Source: Sulfurimicrobium sp964384915 (GTDB lineage: Bacteria > Pseudomonadota > Gammaproteobacteria > Burkholderiales > Sulfuricellaceae). From it: a stretch of 64,000 nucleotides of DNA. The notes under the pieces are model-generated. The model searched no databases. It saw only the letters and a list, made by a program, of their open reading frames with translations, and was not told the origin of the DNA. The DNA lies in the NCBI GenBank assembly GCA_964384915.1, contig CAYLMA010000008.1:61176-125175 (forward strand), read 5' to 3'. This document shows positions 1 to 7,779 of this stretch, piece after piece. How positions within the stretch are numbered: position 1 is the first letter of the stretch; each line of letters starts with the position of its first letter. Position numbers and translations under genes: made by a program.

Positions 1-377
1 GTGGCCGCGACGATGGTGTGGATGATTTCCGGGTATTGCAGCAGGACTGCCCCGCCGCCGTGGCGATTGACCATGGGGGCGGGGCAGCCGAAATTGAGGT
101 CGATGCCGGGCGCGCCCATGGCGGCGATGGACGCGGCGTTTTCCGCCAGGCAAACCGGGTCGCTGCCAAGCAGCTGCACCCGCACCGGCACCCCGGCACG
201 CGTGCAGCCGCCGTTGGCCAACTCCGGCACGGTACGCAGCAGCACGCGCTCGGTGAGCAGGTGGTGGGTGATGCGCACGAATTCGGCGACGCACAGGTCG
301 ATGCCGCCGATGCGCGTCAATACGTCGCGCATGTCCTGGTCGGCAAGGCCCTCCATCGGGGCGAGAATCAGGCGCAT
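1..377 (-). CDS. dusC: tRNA-dihydrouridine synthase C, N-terminal part (runs off the window)
   Basis: FMN enzyme that reduces a specific uridine in tRNA to dihydrouridine. Reading the minus strand from the ATG at 377 gives a protein opening MRLILAPMEGLADQDMRDVL, the start of the Dus TIM barrel with its APMEG motif. Near residues 95-110 is the family motif DLNFGCPAP followed by VNRHGGGAVLL. The sequence stays open to base 1, so only about 125 residues of an expected ~310-320 are present. The short opening before APMEG and the RHGGG wording favour the DusC subgroup over DusA or DusB; that assignment is from family knowledge. Confidence 0.9.
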   Translation of the reverse strand, partial: MRLILAPMEGLADQDMRDVLTRIGGIDLCVAEFVRITHHLLTERVLLRTVPELANGGCTRAGVPVRVQLLGSDPVCLAENAASIAAMGAPGIDLNFGCPAPMVNRHGGGAVLLQYPEIIHTIVAA

Positions 378-453
378 GGTGTTTCCTGACGGTTGAGGGG
401 GACTTATTCTAGAAGAAATGCACGCCGCTTGCCTGAAGGATTTTTGCGGCGAA

Positions 454-954
454 TCAAAAAAGAGGGCTTTCCGTCCCTTTGAATTTGGATCGAAGTGAGC
501 GCGTCATGTGGATATGCGGAATCCCTGCATCCATGAACACTTCGCCATTCACGAGGAATCCCAGCTTTTCGTAAAATGGCGTGATGTAGGTCTGTGAATC
601 CAGTGCCACGGATTCCAGATGCAAAGATCGGCAATATGCCAGCGTCCGGCGCATCATTTCCGTTCCGATGCCTTGATTGCGTGCTTCAGCGGCAACCGCT
701 ACGCGGCCGATCTTGGCTATTTTGCCCTTGACCAGGATGCGCAGGGTGCCTAGTGCAAGCCCGGTGCCGTCCTGAACCAGCAGATGCTGGGCGCCGGCAT
801 CCTGTTCGTCGATTTCCAGTTCTTCCGGCACCTGCTGCTCGTGCACGAAAACTGCATAGCGCAGAGCGACGGCGGCCGTCCAGAGAGGCGAAGGCTGGCG
901 GAAGAACTGAAATTTCAAAGATTGCGCGAGGTGGCCCGGGTGTTCCGCTGGCAT
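454..954 (-). CDS. GNAT-family N-acetyltransferase (ElaA/YjcF-like)
   Basis: About 166 residues. The region around residues 30-60 (ALRYAVFVHEQQVP, then EELEIDEQD) is typical of the ElaA/YjcF branch of GNAT acetyltransferases. The acetyl-CoA loop follows as VAVAAEARNQGIGTEMMRR. The C-terminal half has the usual FYEKLGF motif. The substrate cannot be told from sequence. The ATG at 954 is chosen over a TTG codon directly in front of it. It lies between dusC and sodB on the same strand; the sodB terminator separates it from sodB, so it probably has its own promoter. Confidence 0.85.
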   Translation of the reverse strand: MPAEHPGHLAQSLKFQFFRQPSPLWTAAVALRYAVFVHEQQVPEELEIDEQDAGAQHLLVQDGTGLALGTLRILVKGKIAKIGRVAVAAEARNQGIGTEMMRRTLAYCRSLHLESVALDSQTYITPFYEKLGFLVNGEVFMDAGIPHIHMTRSLRSKFKGTESPLF

Positions 955-972
955 CAATAACGGCCCTCCATT

Positions 973-998
973 AAAAAAGCCCTCGCATCTGCAAGGGC
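973..998 (-). terminator. Intrinsic terminator after sodB
   Basis: On the minus strand a GCCCT/AGGGC stem (979-983 with 994-998) is followed by a run of six T (973-978), 26 bases past the sodB stop codon. Confidence 0.7.
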
Positions 999-1023
999 CT
1001 TTTCGCCGCTCAAAGTGCTTGGC

Positions 1024-1611
1024 TTACGCCGCGAAGTTCTTCGCCACGAAGTCCCAGTTCACCAGATTGTTCATGAAGGTCTCAACGAATTTCGGGCGCA
1101 TATTGCGGTAGTCGATGTAGTAGGCGTGTTCCCACACATCCACGCACAACAGGGCCTTGTCGGCAGTGGTCAGCGGGGTGCCGGCGGCGCCCATGTTGAC
1201 GATGTCGACGGAACCGTCGGCCTTCTTCACCAGCCAGGTCCAGCCGGAACCGAAGTTGCCTACGGCGGAGGTCTGGAAGGCTTTCTTGAATTCGTCGACA
1301 GAGCCCCACTTGGCCTTGATGGCGTCAGCCAGCTCGCCGGAGGGTTCGCCGCCGCCATTGGGCTTCATGCAGTTCCAGAAGAAGGTGTGGTTCGACACCT
1401 GGGCGGCGTTGTTGTAGATGCCGCCGGCCGGGGCCTTCTTGATGATGGCCTCGAGATCCAGGTTTTCGTACTCGGTGCCCTTGATCAGGTTGTTGAGGTT
1501 GGTGACATAGGCCTGGTGGTGTTTGGCGTAGTGGTATTCGAAGGTTTCCTTGGACATGTGCGGTTGCAGGGCGTCCATGGCATAGGGCAGTGCAGGCAGT
1601 TGGTGTTCCAT
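1024..1611 (-). CDS. sodB: Superoxide dismutase, Fe type
   Basis: Converts superoxide to hydrogen peroxide and oxygen in the cytoplasm. The 195-residue product has the SOD opening MEHQLPALPYAMDALQPHMS, the metal-site helix with YHYAKHHQAYV, the second-histidine segment QVSNHTFFWNCMKP, the NFGSGWTWLV loop and the C-terminal metal motif DVWEHAYYIDYRN. The NNAAQ..NHTF wording is typical of Fe enzymes. A good ribosome site (GGAG, near 1620) precedes the ATG at 1611. The gene is a single transcription unit with a clear terminator. oxyR lies about 6 kb away, but no OxyR box was recognised here. Confidence 0.96.
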   Translation of the reverse strand: MEHQLPALPYAMDALQPHMSKETFEYHYAKHHQAYVTNLNNLIKGTEYENLDLEAIIKKAPAGGIYNNAAQVSNHTFFWNCMKPNGGGEPSGELADAIKAKWGSVDEFKKAFQTSAVGNFGSGWTWLVKKADGSVDIVNMGAAGTPLTTADKALLCVDVWEHAYYIDYRNMRPKFVETFMNNLVNWDFVAKNFAA

Positions 1612-1639
1612 TTTTACTCCTTGGAAGAGGTTTGAAATA

Positions 1640-1671
1640 AAGCAGGCAAGGGTTTAACCCCTTGCCTGCTT
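1640..1671 (-). terminator. Intrinsic terminator after ybiB
   Basis: A 13-bp perfect stem (AAGCAGGCAAGGG against CCCTTGCCTGCTT) with a six-base loop, followed on the minus strand by TTTATTT. It lies 100 bases past the ybiB stop and in front of sodB. Confidence 0.8.
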
Positions 1672-1770
1672 GAGGTAATGTGATTCGCCGCAAGTTTACC
1701 TAAAAACCCTGACGGCGGCAATAGTTGAGTAAATCTATCGCCTTTATGCGGTAGCCTGCATTTGGGATTC

Positions 1771-2757
1771 TTATGCGGCTGCAAGCCCGCCGGCTTCTAC
1801 GGCTGCGATCGCCTTTGCCTGGTTCATATCCTGCGTGTAGCCGCTGGCATAAAGGCAGCATGCAAGCTGGTTGACCAGCGGGAGTGGAAGCGGGATTTCA
1901 CCCTCAAGTACCTGCCGGGTCCACAGTGCCGTGGCTGCTGCGCTGGAAGGATTGGGCAGGTTGGGAACCATCCGTGCCGGGCCGCGTTCGGCTTCGAACA
2001 GGACCTCGCTGCCGCCATTGCTGATGTGCTCCAGTTGTGGCCGTTGGGCAGGGTTTGCGCATGGATCGCCACCGCTGCTTTGCAGCAGCAGGGCGCTTGT
2101 TCCAGCGGCATGCAGGAATTCGCGCAGCCGCTTCATGCATCCTGGCTGGCTTGCGCTGACCAGGTGCAGGCCCGTTCCGGCAAAGGGTTCCAGCACCTTT
2201 GCCATGAGGTGGGCGCTGTTGCGCAGCCCCAGGCGGCTGCGCAGGCTGAGCAGCTTGGCCAGCCCCGGGCACAGTGCTGCGGTAGGGAGAAATGCCAGGC
2301 CTTGCTGATCGATTGCCTGCTGTGCCTGAAGTATGCTGGTGCTGGGGAATGTTCCCAACTCCCGAAGAACATAGACTGCTGCCACACCATCATTGCTTTC
2401 CAGCGAACCGTGCATCAGCACCGGGACGCCAAAGCGTTGCAGCAGGAGCGCCAGCAGGGGCAGCAGATTGGGGCTGTCCAGCCTGCCGCCATAGGCTGGA
2501 ATGATCACTGGCTGAATCTCGCCGGCGGGCGCCTGCAGGCGATAAAGCCGCTCAGCAACCGCACGTTTGAATCCCAGCAGCTCTTCCAGTCCTTCACCCT
2601 TGGTTCGCAAGGCATAGAGCAGGGCGCCTAGCTCCAGGTCTGCCAGGCCTTCATCGAGCATGGCGGAAAAGAGGGTGTAAGCTTCTGTTGCGGACAGGCT
2701 GGTTTGACCCCGTCCGAGCGCCCTGATGAGTGCCGCAGTACTCATGCGGTTTTCCAT
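1771..2757 (-). CDS. ybiB: YbiB-family DNA-binding protein (TrpD2-like)
   Basis: About 328 residues resembling anthranilate phosphoribosyltransferase in fold: an N-terminal helical domain (residues 1-75, including EGLADLELGALLYALRTKGE) and a nucleoside phosphorylase-like domain (IIPAYGGRLDSPNLLPLLALLL). Characterised YbiB of E. coli lacks TrpD activity and binds nucleic acid. The glycine-rich PRPP site of true TrpD (GTGGD) is replaced here by PAYGGR. A second ATG (codon 5, 2745) is an alternative start. Monocistronic, with its own terminator. Confidence 0.85.
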   Translation of the reverse strand: MENRMSTAALIRALGRGQTSLSATEAYTLFSAMLDEGLADLELGALLYALRTKGEGLEELLGFKRAVAERLYRLQAPAGEIQPVIIPAYGGRLDSPNLLPLLALLLQRFGVPVLMHGSLESNDGVAAVYVLRELGTFPSTSILQAQQAIDQQGLAFLPTAALCPGLAKLLSLRSRLGLRNSAHLMAKVLEPFAGTGLHLVSASQPGCMKRLREFLHAAGTSALLLQSSGGDPCANPAQRPQLEHISNGGSEVLFEAERGPARMVPNLPNPSSAAATALWTRQVLEGEIPLPLPLVNQLACCLYASGYTQDMNQAKAIAAVEAGGLAAA

Positions 2758-2908
2758 TGTGAGAAAAATTGATTCATGAAGTAAGCAATAGCAAGCCTTG
2801 TGCCAGCTGTATGTTGTATATTAATCAATCAGATATGATTTTTATTGTGGTTTTGCCGCTAGCGTATGGTGCAATTCAATGCGCATATGCTTTGTCATGG
2901 TGCAGGCA

Positions 2909-2934
2909 AAAAATCCCCCGCGCGGGGCGGGGAA
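2909..2934 (-). terminator. Terminator of the glycine-rich protein gene
   Basis: A GC-only palindrome (CCCCGCGCGGGG) flanked by AAAAAA on the plus strand, which reads as a T run after the hairpin on the minus strand. It lies about 40 bases past the stop at 2974. Confidence 0.6.
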
Positions 2935-2973
2935 AAGAAGAAATCGGTGAGGGGCAATAATAGTGGTGTGTGT

Positions 2974-3384
2974 CTACCTCCCACCGCCACCGCCCATGCC
3001 GCCACCAGGGCCCATGCCGCCACCAGGGCCCATGCCGCCACCGCCAGGCCCCATGCCTTTTCCGGCGCCAGCAGGCGGAGGCATATCAGGCAGTGTCAGG
3101 CCTCTTTCCCTGGCGCGTTCCTGCATGCGGGCATGGTGTTCGGCGCGGACTCGTTCGCGCTCCTCAACTGTTTTGGCTGCGCGCAATTTGTTGCGGTGCT
3201 CGATACGCTCCTGCCGTGTCATCAACTGGCTGCCATAGACTTGTTCACGGCTGGTGGTTTGTTGCTGAACCTGTTCCTTCTGTTGAACCTGCTGCTGGAT
3301 CTGTTCGCCTTCTGCTGCCCAGGTTGCGCTTGCGGCAGAATAAAGGGCCACAATGGTGGCGGAAATCAAGGTGCGTTTGAACAT
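2974..3384 (-). CDS. Secreted protein with Gln-rich, charged-helical and Gly/Met-rich repeat regions
   Basis: 136 residues, function unknown. Residues 1-23 form a signal peptide ending ATWAAE. A Gln-rich stretch follows (residues 27-45). A charged helical segment (about 55-95, many Arg and Glu, RQERIEHRNKLRAAKTVEER) looks like a coiled coil. The last 40 residues are low complexity, with tandem MGPGGG units ending GGGGGR. The repeat is visible in DNA as near-identical 18-base units around 2998-3055. The middle part resembles small periplasmic proteins annotated only as hypothetical in Betaproteobacteria. Length of the Gly repeat may vary between strains. Confidence 0.7.
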   Translation of the reverse strand: MFKRTLISATIVALYSAASATWAAEGEQIQQQVQQKEQVQQQTTSREQVYGSQLMTRQERIEHRNKLRAAKTVEERERVRAEHHARMQERARERGLTLPDMPPPAGAGKGMGPGGGGMGPGGGMGPGGGMGGGGGR

Positions 3385-3509
3385 GGTAAACCTCCAACTG
3401 AATTGGGTTTATTATTGAATGCATCCGTCGGGGAGCGGGTTTGAATACGCCAAATCTCCTATTTATAAGACATGCCTTCGTGGTGACTAGTTCGAATATT
3501 CAGGCAAGA

Positions 3510-3989
3510 ATGGAGACGAAATTTTTATGTGATGCCATGCTGGCGCGTTTGGCTCGTTACCTCCGGGCGGCCGGCTATGACACGGCGCTTGCCGACGATG
3601 CAGTCGCCGACCGGGAAGTGCTGCGCCAGGCGGTTGAAGAGGGCCGCTGGCTAATCACGGCAGACAGGAAAATCATCGAACACAAGGCTGCGAGGGGACG
3701 GGTGGTGTTGCTTCCGCATGGGTCGCTGGATGCCCAGGCGGAAGTGCTGGGCAAGCATTTCGCCTTGGACTGGACTGGCCGGGCTTTCAGCCGTTGTTTG
3801 CTGGACAATGCAGTGCTGACTCCTGTGGGCGATGAAGCCCTTCCGAGCTTGCCGCTGGATGTCCGGCAGTCCGGCGATGCGGTCATGCAGTGCCCGTCCT
3901 GCCATCGCGTTTATTGGCGCGGCAGCCACTACCGCCGCATGCTGGGGCGCTTGCGGCAGTGGCGGAACGGCGGCTCGGCTACTTGCTGA
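3510..3989 (+). CDS. Mut7-C RNase domain protein
   Basis: About 159 residues from METKFLCDAMLARLARYLR. The N-terminal part (residues 1-75) is a PIN-like fold with FLCDAMLARLARYLRAAGYD, DREVLRQA and the acidic WLITADRK motif. The C-terminal part carries a zinc-ribbon-like MQCPSCHRVYWRGSHYRRM. This is the Mut7-C architecture, predicted to cut RNA; its substrate is unknown. The ATG at 3510 is chosen because homology starts there, although the frame is open from 3441. Its 3' end overlaps by 11 bases the end of a degraded gene on the other strand. Confidence 0.85.
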   Translation: METKFLCDAMLARLARYLRAAGYDTALADDAVADREVLRQAVEEGRWLITADRKIIEHKAARGRVVLLPHGSLDAQAEVLGKHFALDWTGRAFSRCLLDNAVLTPVGDEALPSLPLDVRQSGDAVMQCPSCHRVYWRGSHYRRMLGRLRQWRNGGSATC

Positions 3990-4208
3990 GCGCTTCGGAT
4001 GTTTCGCTTACGATCAGCCGCGCTTGTCCTGTTTTTCCCATTGCAGCGTCTTCAGCACCACGTCGCGGTAGCCGCTTGAGTTGTAAGTCTGCCGGAACGA
4101 GGTGGTGGCATGCCCGGCATCACGCACGCCTAGTTTGATGTCGGCGATATCCAGGGAGACTGCTTGAGCGCGGCGATCGTACCTTTGCGCTTGGCAGTCC
4201 AGGCTTCG
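3979..4208 (-). pseudogene. Remnant of an NTF2-like (Cds6-type) domain protein, cut by the IS21 element
   Basis: Minus-strand reading of 4170-4010 gives SLDIADIKLGVRDAGHATTS, then FRQTYNSSGYRDVVLKTLQW. This matches the pattern of the NTF2-like domain found at the C-terminus of YafK-type L,D-transpeptidases and TPR proteins (recognised from memory, not searched). The frame breaks near 4025: restoring one T turns DKRG-stop into KRWLIVSETSEALSK followed by TAG at 3979-3981. A second one-base slip near 4155 separates an upstream segment (AWTAKRKGTIAALKQ). The gene is cut at 4208 where the IS begins, and its N-terminal part is not on the other side of the IS. Confidence 0.6.
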
Positions 4209-4281
4209 TGTTAATCAGCGTGCAAAACTGACCAGGAAACCGGGGTAAACAGCGTCCAAATTTGACCACTCCGGTTGTGCC
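4209..4281 (+). repeat. IS21 left end with two repeat copies
   Basis: Contains the terminal copy at 4209-4234 and a subterminal copy at about 4250-4273. The family transposase IstA normally binds such repeated motifs. Confidence 0.8.
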
Positions 4282-4324
4282 ATCATCCGGCCTTTTTGGG
4301 CTGGAGCAACCTGGAGTGATATGC

Positions 4325-5358
4325 ATGGAAACCATCGGCAAGATCCGCCGTCGTCACAAGGCCAAGGGCGAGAGCATCAGCGCGATTGCCCGCGACCTCA
4401 ATCTGTCTCGCAACACCGTCAAGAAATACCTCAATGTCGAGGCCGATCCAGTCTACCAGCGGGAGAAGCAGCCAGCACCCAAACTGGGCCCGTTCCAAGC
4501 GACGCTTGAGACCTGGCTGGACCAAGACAGCCAGCGCCCCAAGGGGCAACGCCGCACCGCCCGGCGCCTGTTCGATGACCTGCAACGGGAAGGCTACGCC
4601 GGCGCCTACGACGGCGTGCAGCGTCTCGTGAAGGCGTGGAAGATGCAGCACCCTGGCGCGAGCCAGGACGCCTTCGTCCCCCTGGTGTACGCCGCCGGCC
4701 CTGGAAGGAGCGCCCCATCGCAGAGGTGTTCGTCGAGGAGCAGCCTTGCCTTCGTCCCATCGCCGCCCCCTTCGACGGCTATTTCGAGCAGACCAGCCGG
4801 GTGTCCTCCACCTGCCTGGTGAGCTATGACCGCAACCGCTACAGCGTACCGGCTGAGCATGCCGGGCAGCAGGTCTCGGTGCGGGCGGATGCCAACCGTA
4901 TCCGGGTGGTGGCGGAGGGCAAGCTCGTCGCCGAGCATGCACGCCACTTCGGGCGGGAGCGACTGATTCTTGCCCCCTGGCACTATCTGTCGGTGCTGGA
5001 GAAGAAGCCAGGCGCGCTCAGGAACGGTGCGCCATTCCAGGACTGGGCCTTGCCTGCCGCCATTGGAGTGGTGAAGGACAAGCTGCTCCGCTCTCCTCAA
5101 GGCGACCGGGCCTTCGTGGAGGTGCTGTTGGCGATGCGCCAATACGGCGCCGACCTGGTGACCGTGGCATGTGAACTGGCACTGGAACTGGGCACCGTAT
5201 CCGCAGCGGTGATTCTCTATCACGTGCATCGATTCCTGTCTCCCGTCAAACCCGAACCGATCACGGTTTCTACCTCGCTGGCGTTGTCCATCGAGCCGGT
5301 TGCCAATTGCAATCATTACGACAGCCTGCGCGGAGGTGTGCCATGCTGGCTGAACTGA
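4325..5358 (+). pseudogene. istA: istA transposase, internally deleted and frameshifted
   Basis: The N-terminus (METIGKIRRRHKAKGESISA, then IARDLNLSRNTVKKYL) is the helix-turn-helix of IS21 transposases. It reads normally to SQDAFVPLVYAAG near 4695. The next family segment seen is ERPIAEVFVEEQPCLRPIAA, in another frame from about 4707. In intact IstA roughly 200 residues lie between these points and hold the DDE catalytic core, which is absent here. The C-terminal part continues normally to CNHYDSLRGG and a stop at 5356-5358. About 344 codons remain of a usual ~500. The product cannot catalyse transposition. Confidence 0.88.
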
Positions 5359-6077
5359 CCCAGCGCCTCAAGGCGCTGCACCTTTACGGCATGGCGGCGG
5401 AACTGGCGGAGATGGGTGCGGAGCGTTCCAGGAAACCAGAAGCGCCGGAAATCTGGCTCAAGCGCTTGGTCGAGGCGGAAAGCGTGGATCGCCAGGCGCG
5501 CTCGTTGCGCTACCAGCTGCATGTGGCGAAGTTCCCGGTTCACCGCGATCTGGACAGTTTCCAGTGGGCGGAATCCCCCTTGCCCGAGCAGCAGGCCCGG
5601 CAGTTGGCGACAGGCACCTTCATGGAGGAGGCCCGCAACCTGATTCAGGTGGGTGGCACCGGCACCGGCAAGACGCATCTGGCGACCGCGCTGGGCGTGT
5701 CAGCCATCCATGCGGGGAAGCGGGTGCGCTTCTACAACGCGGTGGATCTGGTGAACCAACTGGAGAAAGAGAAAGCTCAAGGCCGTGCCGGCGCTCTGGC
5801 GCGGCAGCTGACCCAGATGGACGGGGTGATCCTGGATGAGCTGGGCTATTTGCCGTTCCCGGAATCGGGCGGGGCTTTGCTGTTCCACCTGATCAGCCAG
5901 CTCTACGAGCGTACCGGCCTGATCATTACGACCAATCTCAGCTTCGGGGAGTGGGTGCGGGTCTTCGGCGATGCCAAGATGACTACGGCGCTGCTCGACC
6001 GCATTACCCATCACTGCGACATCCTCGAAACCGGTAACGATTCCTTCCGCTTCAAACAGCGCAAGAAATCAGCTTAA
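5343..6077 (+). CDS. istB: IstB, AAA+ ATPase helper of IS21 transposition
   Basis: 244 residues, full length. IstB is a DnaA/DnaC-like AAA+ ATPase that selects target DNA and stimulates IstA. Walker A is GGTGTGKTH (residues 104-112), with Thr where the family often has Pro. Walker B is VILDELGYLP near residue 165, followed by the sensor segment LIITTNLSFGEW. The ATG at 5343 is chosen because homology starts at MLAELTQRLKALHLYGMAAE; it overlaps the end of istA by 16 bases, as usual for translationally coupled istAB. Apparently intact, although its partner is dead. Confidence 0.93.
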   Translation: MLAELTQRLKALHLYGMAAELAEMGAERSRKPEAPEIWLKRLVEAESVDRQARSLRYQLHVAKFPVHRDLDSFQWAESPLPEQQARQLATGTFMEEARNLIQVGGTGTGKTHLATALGVSAIHAGKRVRFYNAVDLVNQLEKEKAQGRAGALARQLTQMDGVILDELGYLPFPESGGALLFHLISQLYERTGLIITTNLSFGEWVRVFGDAKMTTALLDRITHHCDILETGNDSFRFKQRKKSA

Positions 6078-6132
6078 TACCCTGGTCAAAATTGGACGCT
6101 GAAGGGTGGTCAAATTTGAACGCTGATTGACA
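6078..6132 (-). repeat. IS21 right end with two repeat copies
   Basis: Holds inverted copies of the left-end motif at about 6084-6101 and 6108-6132. The last base of the IS lies one base before the stop codon (6134-6136) of the flanking oxidoreductase gene. Confidence 0.8.
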
Positions 6133-6133
6133 T

Positions 6134-7273
6134 CTAGACATTCCCCAGTTGCTGGGCCAGGCTGTTTTTTTCCGCCGTGGCCTGTTCGGTGAGCGCGAAA
6201 CCATGAAGCCTGTCCGCGCTGTCAAGAAACAGGGCGCGCACGCCCTGTGGCGTGGATTCCACTTTCCACTCGCCTTCCATCCCGAAGGGCGGCGGGCAGA
6301 CCGTGACCGGACAAGCCGGTGTCTTGATCGCCACCGGCATCACCGGATAGCTCAATTCCGCCTCGGCACCCGCGAGCACTTTTGCCAGTGCCCGCGCCTG
6401 CTGCATCAGCGGCATGACGTACAGCAGCACCTTGCCCTGCGCTTCCGCACAATCGCCGATGGCGTAGATGTCCTGAGCGCTGGTTTTGAGCTGGTTGTCG
6501 ACCACGATGCCGCGGTTGACGGCGATGCCTGCCGCCGCGGCCAAGGCGGTACGCGGCCAGAGGCCGATGGCGGAAAGCGCGACATCCGTTTCCAGGCTTG
6601 ATCCATCGGACAGCTTGAGGCGCAAGGCGCTGTCCGCGCGCTCCACAGCTTCTGCTTTGACGCCGAAGCGCCAGTTCACACCCAGTTTGGCCAAGGCATC
6701 CTGCAGTTTCAGGCTGGCTTCGGCTGGCAGGAGGGTGGCCAGTGGGCGCGTGCCGGGGTCGATGACAACAACGTTGAAGTTGCCCGCCAGCAGATCATTG
6801 GCAAATTCACAGCCGATCAGCCCGCCGCCAAGGATGGCGACCCGTCGCTTACCTTCCAGCACAGCGCGGAAGCGGGTGTAATCATCGAGGTTGTTGACCG
6901 ACATTACGGCATCCGCGCCATCGCCCTGCAGCGGCAGACGGATCGGATCTGCGCCCTGTGCCAGCACCAGACGGGAATAGGCAATTTCCTCCCCGTTCAC
7001 GCTGATGCTGTGACGCTCAGGATGGATGGCGCTGATTTCGCTGTGCGCCGTGATCTCGGCATTCAGTTCCTGGGCCATCTGCACTGCGGTTTTGGTGGCT
7101 AGTTGTGCGGCCGTTTTGCCGCCGGCAATGGCGTTGGAAAGCATGGGCTTGGAATAGAATCCGCCATCGTCGCCGGTGAAAATTCGCAGCGGCGTGGCGG
7201 GGTCGAGCTTGCGCAATTCCCGCGCCAGCGTGAAGCCGGCCAGACCGCTGCCGATAATGATAAGGGGTGACAT
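6134..7273 (-). CDS. Rubredoxin reductase-type NAD(P)/FAD oxidoreductase
   Basis: 379 residues. It transfers electrons from NAD(P)H to a rubredoxin. The N-terminal FAD site is IIIGSGLAGFTLARELRKLD (residues 5-24). The NAD(P) site is RVAILGGGLIGCEFANDL near residue 145. The second FAD contact is DIYAIGDCAEAQGKVLLYV near 265. The gene for a 55-residue rubredoxin lies just upstream on the same strand, which supports the pairing. A ribosome site (AGGAG) precedes the ATG at 7273. The stop codon lies one base outside the IS21 right end; length is normal, so any loss can be only a few residues. Confidence 0.9.
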   Translation of the reverse strand: MSPLIIIGSGLAGFTLARELRKLDPATPLRIFTGDDGGFYSKPMLSNAIAGGKTAAQLATKTAVQMAQELNAEITAHSEISAIHPERHSISVNGEEIAYSRLVLAQGADPIRLPLQGDGADAVMSVNNLDDYTRFRAVLEGKRRVAILGGGLIGCEFANDLLAGNFNVVVIDPGTRPLATLLPAEASLKLQDALAKLGVNWRFGVKAEAVERADSALRLKLSDGSSLETDVALSAIGLWPRTALAAAAGIAVNRGIVVDNQLKTSAQDIYAIGDCAEAQGKVLLYVMPLMQQARALAKVLAGAEAELSYPVMPVAIKTPACPVTVCPPPFGMEGEWKVESTPQGVRALFLDSADRLHGFALTEQATAEKNSLAQQLGNV

Positions 7274-7340
7274 GGCGTTCTCCTGCAGGGGAGAGAAGTG
7301 TTCTCCCCAAGTGTCATTTGACCTTCAAGAGTAGTATTTC

Positions 7341-7505
7341 ACCGCAAAGGACGCTAAGGTTCGCAAGGGAAGCGGGGTAGGCAGGGATGCGCGGTTTATT
7401 GCCCAACTCGCAATACAATGGGTTGATGGACGATAATGGTTCGCCCCTCGGGTAAGGAGCCCAAACCCACACGTTTCTGGCTTCCTTTGCGTCCTTTGCG
7501 GTTCA
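7341..7505. repeat. Long imperfect inverted repeat, family A
   Basis: The arms ACCGCAAAGGACGCTAAGG (7341-7359) and CCTTTGCGTCCTTTGCGGTT (ending 7503) are inverted copies. The element fills the gap between rubredoxin and its reductase. A related copy lies between secD and secF. Confidence 0.75.
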
Positions 7506-7521
7506 ACCGCTTTTTCAGGGT

Positions 7522-7689
7522 TTACGCGATCTGAACCATCTCGAAATCGGCTTTGCCCACGCCGCAATCCGGACATGCCCAGGTGTCCGGCACATCTTCC
7601 CAGCGCGTGCCGGCAGCGATTCCTTCTTGCGGCGCACCAACAGCCTCGTCGTAAATCCAGCCGCATACTATGCATTGATATCTTTTCAT
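7522..7689 (-). CDS. Rubredoxin
   Basis: 55 residues, read directly from the minus strand with ATG at 7689 and TAA at 7522-7524. Small electron carrier with one iron held by four cysteines: C6 and C9 in YQCIVCGWIYD, C39 and C42 in WACPDCGVGKADFEMV. The WEDVPDTW segment before the second pair is diagnostic. It precedes its likely reductase on the same strand, separated by a family A repeat. The pair may serve an oxygen- or peroxide-detoxifying route; that is inference, strengthened by oxyR being the next gene upstream. Confidence 0.95.
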   Translation of the reverse strand: MKRYQCIVCGWIYDEAVGAPQEGIAAGTRWEDVPDTWACPDCGVGKADFEMVQIA

Positions 7690-7779
7690 GTTTGTCCCTT
7701 GCCCGTGTTCATTTGATTAATTCAGAACCGTTAAAGTTAAGGCAGGCAAACCAGTTTACAAGTTGTTTCTTGATAAAAG

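Larger units (their letters stand above)
4209..6132 (+). mobile_element. Defective IS21-family insertion sequence
   Basis: 1,924 bases bounded by imperfect terminal inverted repeats: the left end begins TGTTAATCAGCGTGCAAAAC and the right end, read inward, begins TGTCAATCAGCGTTCAAATT. Each end holds a second subterminal copy of a related motif (AGCGTCCAAATTTGACCA at left, AGCGTCCAATTTTGACC inverted at right), the multiple-repeat end structure known for IS21. It carries istA (internally deleted) and an intact istB overlapping it. No target-site duplication is visible: GGCTTCG precedes it and TCTAGAC follows. It is shorter than the usual 2.3-2.6 kb of the family. Confidence 0.92.

Noticed and set aside
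2998..3055. Short direct repeats considered as a CRISPR array
   Set aside because: The 18-base units are adjacent with no spacers and lie inside a coding region that reads MGPGGG.
2963..3444. Plus-strand frames rich in His-Ala-Ala-Thr or Pro-Met repeats
   Set aside because: They are antisense readings of the Gly-Met repeats of the minus-strand secreted protein, which has a signal peptide and terminator.
7341..7505. Family A and B inverted repeats considered as ordinary terminators
   Set aside because: They lie in front of starts within operons, have long interrupted middles, lack T runs and recur at several loci, so repeat elements fit better.
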